Shown here piece by piece: positions 59,546 through 64,000 of a DNA stretch of 64,000 bases; positions within the stretch are counted from its first letter, which is position 1, and every line of letters begins with the position of its first letter. Position numbers and translations under genes: made by a program. This DNA is from Eriocheir sinensis (lineage: Eukaryota > Arthropoda > Malacostraca > Decapoda > Varunidae). The notes under the pieces were generated by a model that was not told the origin of the DNA, did no database searches, and saw only the letters and a program-made list of their open reading frames with translations. The stretch is taken from positions 9,915,908 to 9,979,907 of the forward strand of contig NC_066520.1 in assembly GCF_024679095.1 (NCBI RefSeq), given 5' to 3'.

Positions 59546-59584
<39 letters not shown>
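59171..59584. repeat. Three (GT)n arrays
   Basis: (GT)n 59171-59237, 59290-59343 and 59549-59584, the last just after the candidate exon. Confidence 0.95.
59491..59542 (+). other. Candidate exon with strong splice signals, unidentified
   Basis: TACTAAT (59461-59467, branch-point-like) is followed by TTTTCTCTTGTTCTTTACAG, an excellent acceptor. Then come 52 bp and a GAG|GTAAAG donor. The segment is open in two of three frames and gives no peptide I recognise. It contains TGAGTCA (AP-1-like). A (GT)n array starts just after the donor. It could be a non-coding exon or a chance arrangement. Confidence 0.3.
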
Positions 59585-59588
<4 letters not shown>

Positions 59589-60019
59589 TGGGTGTGCTCT
59601 TTGACATATAGTAAACACATGAATAATCAGAAGGGAGGAGGGGGATCGTGACAAAAGGGGATTAGGAAGAGGGAGAATGGGAGATTGGGAAAGGGGAAGA
59701 GGGGAAGATGATGGTGATGAAGGGAGAAGACTGACTCAATCACTGGTGTTGACGATCACATCACCACCACCACCACCACCAGTGTCACCATAACTTATAT
59801 AGTGATGACGTTATTGGTGCTTTTGTTTCTTTAGTGTGTACAGTGAGTCATGAGTGAGTGAGTGAAGGAGTAAAGGGAGTAAGGGAGTGAGGGAGGGAGT
59901 GAATGAAGGAGAGAAAAAAAAGGGAGTTAAGGAGAGAAGGAGGAAGCGAGTAAGGAGGAAACTGTGGAAGGAATGAAGAAAAGAGAGAAAGGAAGGAGGA
60001 AAGTAAGGAATGGATGGAT

Positions 60020-60380
60020 TTTGTCAGTCAGTCAGTCAGTCAGTCAGCCAGTCAGTTAGTCAGTTCTTAAAGGAGAAAAAACAGAGAAAGGATGAATTTA
60101 GTCAGTCAATCAGTTAGTCAGCCAATAAATCAGTCAGTTTACCTTTTCATCACCCAGTCAGTCAGTCAGCCAGTCAGTTAGTCATTTCTTAAAGGAGAAA
60201 AAATAGAGAAAAGATGAATTTAATCAGTCAATCAGTTAGTCAGTCAATAAATAAGTCAGTTCACCTTCTCATCACCCAGTCATTCAGTTCTCCATCTTTC
60301 TTTCAGTGAGTCAGTGAAGTTAAGTCAGCCAAAAAAAGTCAGATAGTCAGTCAGTTAGTCATCCAGTCAGTGAGTCCGCC
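60020..60380. repeat. 122-bp repeat built on CAGT
   Basis: CTTAAAGGAGAAAAAA at 60066 and 60188 (122 bp), embedded in CAGTCAGT and CAGTTAGT runs similar to those at 4.3-5.3 kb. Confidence 0.75.
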
Positions 60381-60449
60381 TTCCTTCAATGGACCGCCCT
60401 GACTCACACAAAAAAGTCCCTCAGTCCATTTGTTCCGTCAGACTCCCCC

Positions 60450-60460
<11 letters not shown>

Positions 60461-60507
<47 letters not shown>

Positions 60508-61416
60508 TGGGGTAATACTGTGTGTGTGTGTTGGTCGGCCACGATTTCATTCTTGCCGTTTGTTTGTTTTCTCCTCGTCCTCCTCCTTATCTCATTTCTC
60601 CTCTTCCGTTTCCTCTCTCCTCCTCCTCCTCCTCCTCCTCCTCATTCGCACTCCATTTCTTTTTTATTCATTCCTTCTCTCCAGTGGACTTCATTTATCC
60701 CAAAAGCCCACCGCTCCATTTAGTCTTATCCTCTCCCCTCCCTCCCTCCCCCCCTCTCTCACTCTCTTCCCTTTCCTCTTTTTTTCTTTCTCCTCCCCTT
60801 CCCTCCGCTCTGCCAAGGTCTCCCTCCTCCTCAGGCCTCACACCCCTTCCTACCTTTACTCCCTCATCTCTTCCACCTTTTTCTCTCCCTATTCTTCCTT
60901 CCAATTTTCCCTGTGTGGTGCCTCTCCTCCTCCTTCTCCACCTATCATCCACCTCCCCTCCTCTCCTTCCACTCCACCTCCCCATCTTCCTCCAAGTTTC
61001 CTTCTCCTTCTTTCTTTCCATGGTTTTCTCTTTCCGTTTCTCTCTCCCCCCTCCTTCCTCCTCCTCCTCCTCCTCCTCCTCCTGCCCCATGCTATCCCTC
61101 CCAGTCTTTCCTCTATCCCACCCTCCGTCCCTCGCACGTTCGCTCTCTCTCTCTCTCTCCTGTGTTTCTAATTTTCCTCGCTTTTCGCCTTTCCTTTGTT
61201 CTTGGCGTTCGTGTCTTTCTTCTTTTATTGGTTATGTTATCTTTCTCTGCTTCTCCGCCTCGCTTTGTTTCCTTTTCTATCTAATTCCTCCGCCTTCCTC
61301 GCTTTGTTGCTGCTCTATCTGTCTGGTTTTATTGTTTTATATTTTCTTTTTCTATTTTTTTATAGTTTTCTTCATTTTTCTTCCTGTTTCGTGTCCTCAT
61401 TGTCTTCGTTTGGTCT

Positions 61417-61465
<49 letters not shown>

Positions 61466-61508
61466 CAAGCTACATTTATAGGAAGAAATACTTCTCAATT
61501 GCTTCTAT

Positions 61509-61577
<69 letters not shown>

Positions 61578-61660
61578 CTCAATTACTACTTCTATCATAC
61601 AAGAGCCATTACCTTCTTCCTTCCCTCTCCCCCCCTCCTCCCCCTTACCCATTTCCCTTC
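60461..61660. repeat. C/T-rich block with (CT)n and (ACT)n
   Basis: (C)n-(CT)n 60446-60504, (CCT)n 60620-60642 and 61058-61083, (CT)n 61423-61462, (ACT)n 61506-61568. Long frames are repeat artefacts. Confidence 0.9.
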
Positions 61661-61721
61661 CTCCCTTAATAATGGGCATGAATGGGTAATGAGTTTGGCA
61701 GGTAATTTGGCCATTGAGCTG

Positions 61722-61844
61722 AGAGAGAGAGAGAGAGAGAGAGGACGTACTGGCATATCCTTTTTTTTTTGGGGGGGGGGGGGGATAGGTTTGTGCGTGA
61801 AGGGGGAGGAGGATATTTTTTGTATGAGTGTATTTTCCTTCCCG

Positions 61845-61889
<45 letters not shown>

Positions 61890-62080
61890 AGTGAGTGAGT
61901 TTCTTTGTTTTCCTTTTCTCTCGTCTTGCTCCCTTACCTCTTCGTAATTTAGTTGTTTGCTTGGTCATTGACTCCTCCTCCTCCTCCTCCTCCAGAACGT
62001 TATTTTTTTCTTCTCTAATGCCTCATCCATCTTCTCGCCTTTCGTCCTTCTTCTTCTTCTTCTTCTTCTTCTTCTGTTGC
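61722..62080. repeat. (GA)n, (CT)n, (CTT)n
   Basis: (GA)n 61722-61743, (CT)n 61850-61888, (TCC)n 61973-61994, (CTT)n 62048-62075. Confidence 0.9.
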
Positions 62081-62089
62081 TCCTGTTCT

Positions 62090-62720
62090 CGCCCTGTGTA
62101 GTGATTTATTTTCCGCAGGGACGAGTTGGTCTTGCACGGATTTTATTTCGTTTACACTTATCATGAATTTATTATATGTACTAGAATGCAGTGTATGGAT
62201 TTGTATAGATTTGTTTATGTATCTGCGGTGTTACTATTATATATATATATATTTTTTCCGTGTAACTAATGATTGGAATTTTTTTCATTTTGTAATCGTA
62301 GGTGTATATTTTTTTCATATACAGTCGAATTCTGCGCTCCAAATGCATTAATTTATAGTTATACGTATAGGTGTCATACATTTCATAAATTGCACATATT
62401 TCATCGTTTGTGTTATATTCGTACTGAAATTTCCAAACCTCATTTACATACATATCCACATTTATTATTATTTTATTATTATTACATTCCATCGGCCGTT
62501 CTTTGTTGTTCATTTTTTTCCTAATTTCAAAACGTTTCGGGAACCTGTACAACTTTTCCTATTATTTTTATTTTCGTATTCCACACATGAACCCTACATG
62601 ACGCACTCGTTCATCTGACGTTTGATACACGTACGTTTCGTGGCCGCGACTAATACATTTTGATACATTTAATTCATGTGTACAATCCGTGAGTCCAATT
62701 TAGCTCGGGTTCCTGTCTAT
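62090..62720. other. A/T-rich unique sequence, nothing recognised
   Basis: This is one of the longest repeat-free stretches outside 14-18 kb. Short frames on both strands (62163-62351, 62181-62552) have no known motif or splice support. Confidence 0.5.
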
Positions 62721-62735
62721 ACCTACATGCTGTCA

Positions 62736-62738
<3 letters not shown>

Positions 62739-62823
<85 letters not shown>

Positions 62824-63116
62824 AAGGCAAACACCTCACCTTAGCTGTGTGAAAGTGTTGCAAGGGTCTGTTTGCTTGCATGCTCAAGGTGGAGGCGGAT
62901 GGAAGGGGATGGAGGACGAAGGAGATGTGAAGGAAGAGGAGGAGGAGGAGGAGGAAAAAGAGGAAGAGGAGGAAGAGAGTGAATGTTTGTGGGGAGACAG
63001 TGGAAAGTGTAGCGGGTGAGAGATTGAGGGATGACAAGAAAAGAGGAGAAGGAAGAAGAGGAGGATATGGATGGTAGGAAAGGATGAAAAGGAAGAGCTG
63101 GTTGCTGGGGGTACGG

Positions 63117-63164
<48 letters not shown>

Positions 63165-63311
63165 CGTATTAAAACCGAAAAAAAAGTCACATGCTGAACT
63201 GACATGTTGATTAGCGAGGTGCGTTCCCGCTGTGTGTTGTGTAGTGCAGGTGACGTGAGCCGTGCCAGGTGTGGGGGCCTTATTACAGGTGTGTGTGTGT
63301 GTGTGTGTGTG
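62739..63311. repeat. (GT)n, (GGA)n, (GA)n, (GT)n
   Basis: (GT)n 62739-62822 with one interruption, GGA-rich 62935-62965, (GA)n 63119-63162, (GT)n 63290-63311. Confidence 0.92.
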
Positions 63312-63479
63312 GCTTTTATGCTCACCCTACCAAGCGAGCAACAATTCAAGGTCATCCATTCATCTGTCAATTCCTCGTTAGTTTGTCCGTCTGTTTATCA
63401 ATCCCCACGTCCACCTATTCACCTCCTCCTCCTATTCTTCCTCCTCCTCCTCCTCCTCTTTCTCATCTTCGTGTCCATC

Positions 63480-64000
63480 CATTTATCTCGCTATCCAATC
63501 TGCCATCTCATTATGATTTGTTTATTTTTGTTTTCTTCTTTATTGTCTGTCTGTTATTCCTGTCTATATCTAAGCATCCATCTATCTATCTATTTCTCCA
63601 GTTACTGTCTTTATCTCTCGTCTCATTAATATATTTTTTTCTTCTTTTGAATGTGTCCTTATGTCTGTCTGTTATTCCTGTCTAAGCATCCATCCATCTG
63701 TCTATCTCCATTTACTGCCTCTTTTTATCTCCAGCTTTAAATCTCCCGTCTCATTAATATTTGTTTTTTTATGTATCTTTTCTTCTGAATGTGCCCTTAT
63801 GTCTGTCTTAATCCTGTCTATCGAGGCATTCATCCATCTCTCCAGTTCTTCATTTACTGTCTGTTTATAGTCCTTCGTTCTCGTATCTCATTAATATTTG
63901 TTTATTTTTATGTTTCTTCCCATGTATGTTTATATTTGTCAGTCAGATCTTCCTTTCTATATAAACATCCTTCCATCTATCCTTTTTTGTTATTTACTGT
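63480..64000. repeat. 118-137-bp tandem array running off the window
   Basis: GTTATTCCTG at 63553 and 63671, and CATTAATAT at 63624, 63752 and 63889 (128 and 137). Units contain GCATCCATC, CTATCTATC and TTTACTGTC. It continues past the end of the window. Confidence 0.75.

Overview
This is a eukaryotic, almost certainly animal, window. Very dense (GT)n, (GA)n, (ACT)n and (CCT)n microsatellites, a tRNA-derived SINE with a long poly(A) tail, decaying LINEs and one intron-flanked micro-exon all point that way. The microsatellite load and the repeat families suggest a decapod crustacean, possibly a crab; that placement is inference from recall of decapod repeats and was not tested. There is no bacterial-type gene organisation. 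Nearly all long open frames are translations of simple repeats (Ser/Leu, Thr/His, Val/Cys, Arg/Glu runs) and are not genes.

The only host coding sequence I can recognise is a 30-nt exon at 9070-9099 on the plus strand. It is bounded by consensus splice sites and encodes TTHNELEKN(R), the start of the basic region of a MAX-dimerising bHLH-zipper repressor of the MXD/MXI1 (Mad) family. The exons before and after it were not found, so much of the window is probably intron of that gene or sequence beside it. Unique, GC-richer sequence at about 14.4-18.7 kb contains promoter-like signals: paired inverted CCAAT boxes, a perfect CRE and a CpG-rich block.

Mobile elements, in order: copies of a short A-rich interspersed repeat (5.4, 6.0, 6.2, 34.5 and probably 44.8 kb); a tRNA-type SINE at 9.2 kb and a second copy on the minus strand at 23.8 kb; a 252-bp MITE with about 61-bp terminal inverted repeats at 21.5 kb; a 201-bp 3' fragment of a LINE at 23.6 kb; the near full-length degenerate copy of the same LINE at 26.67-30.02 kb (minus strand), with an N-terminal Cys cluster, reverse transcriptase with YGDD, and a C-terminal PD-(D/E)XK-like nuclease; and a 5'-truncated CR1-like LINE at 40.0-40.97 kb, inserted in a purine-rich minisatellite.

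The rest is tandem repeat. Microsatellites occur about once per kilobase. Longer arrays are at 2.7-3.1, 4.3-5.3, 10.9-11.9, 12.5-13.2, 45.5-46.8, 47.1-47.7, 47.9-49.9, 51.5-52.5, 55.5-59.0, 60.0-60.4 and 63.5-64.0 kb. Several arrays unrelated in sequence share a period of about 130-144 bp. Long homopurine and homopyrimidine blocks alternate in orientation along the window. All coordinates were read by eye and repeat edges may be off by a few bases.
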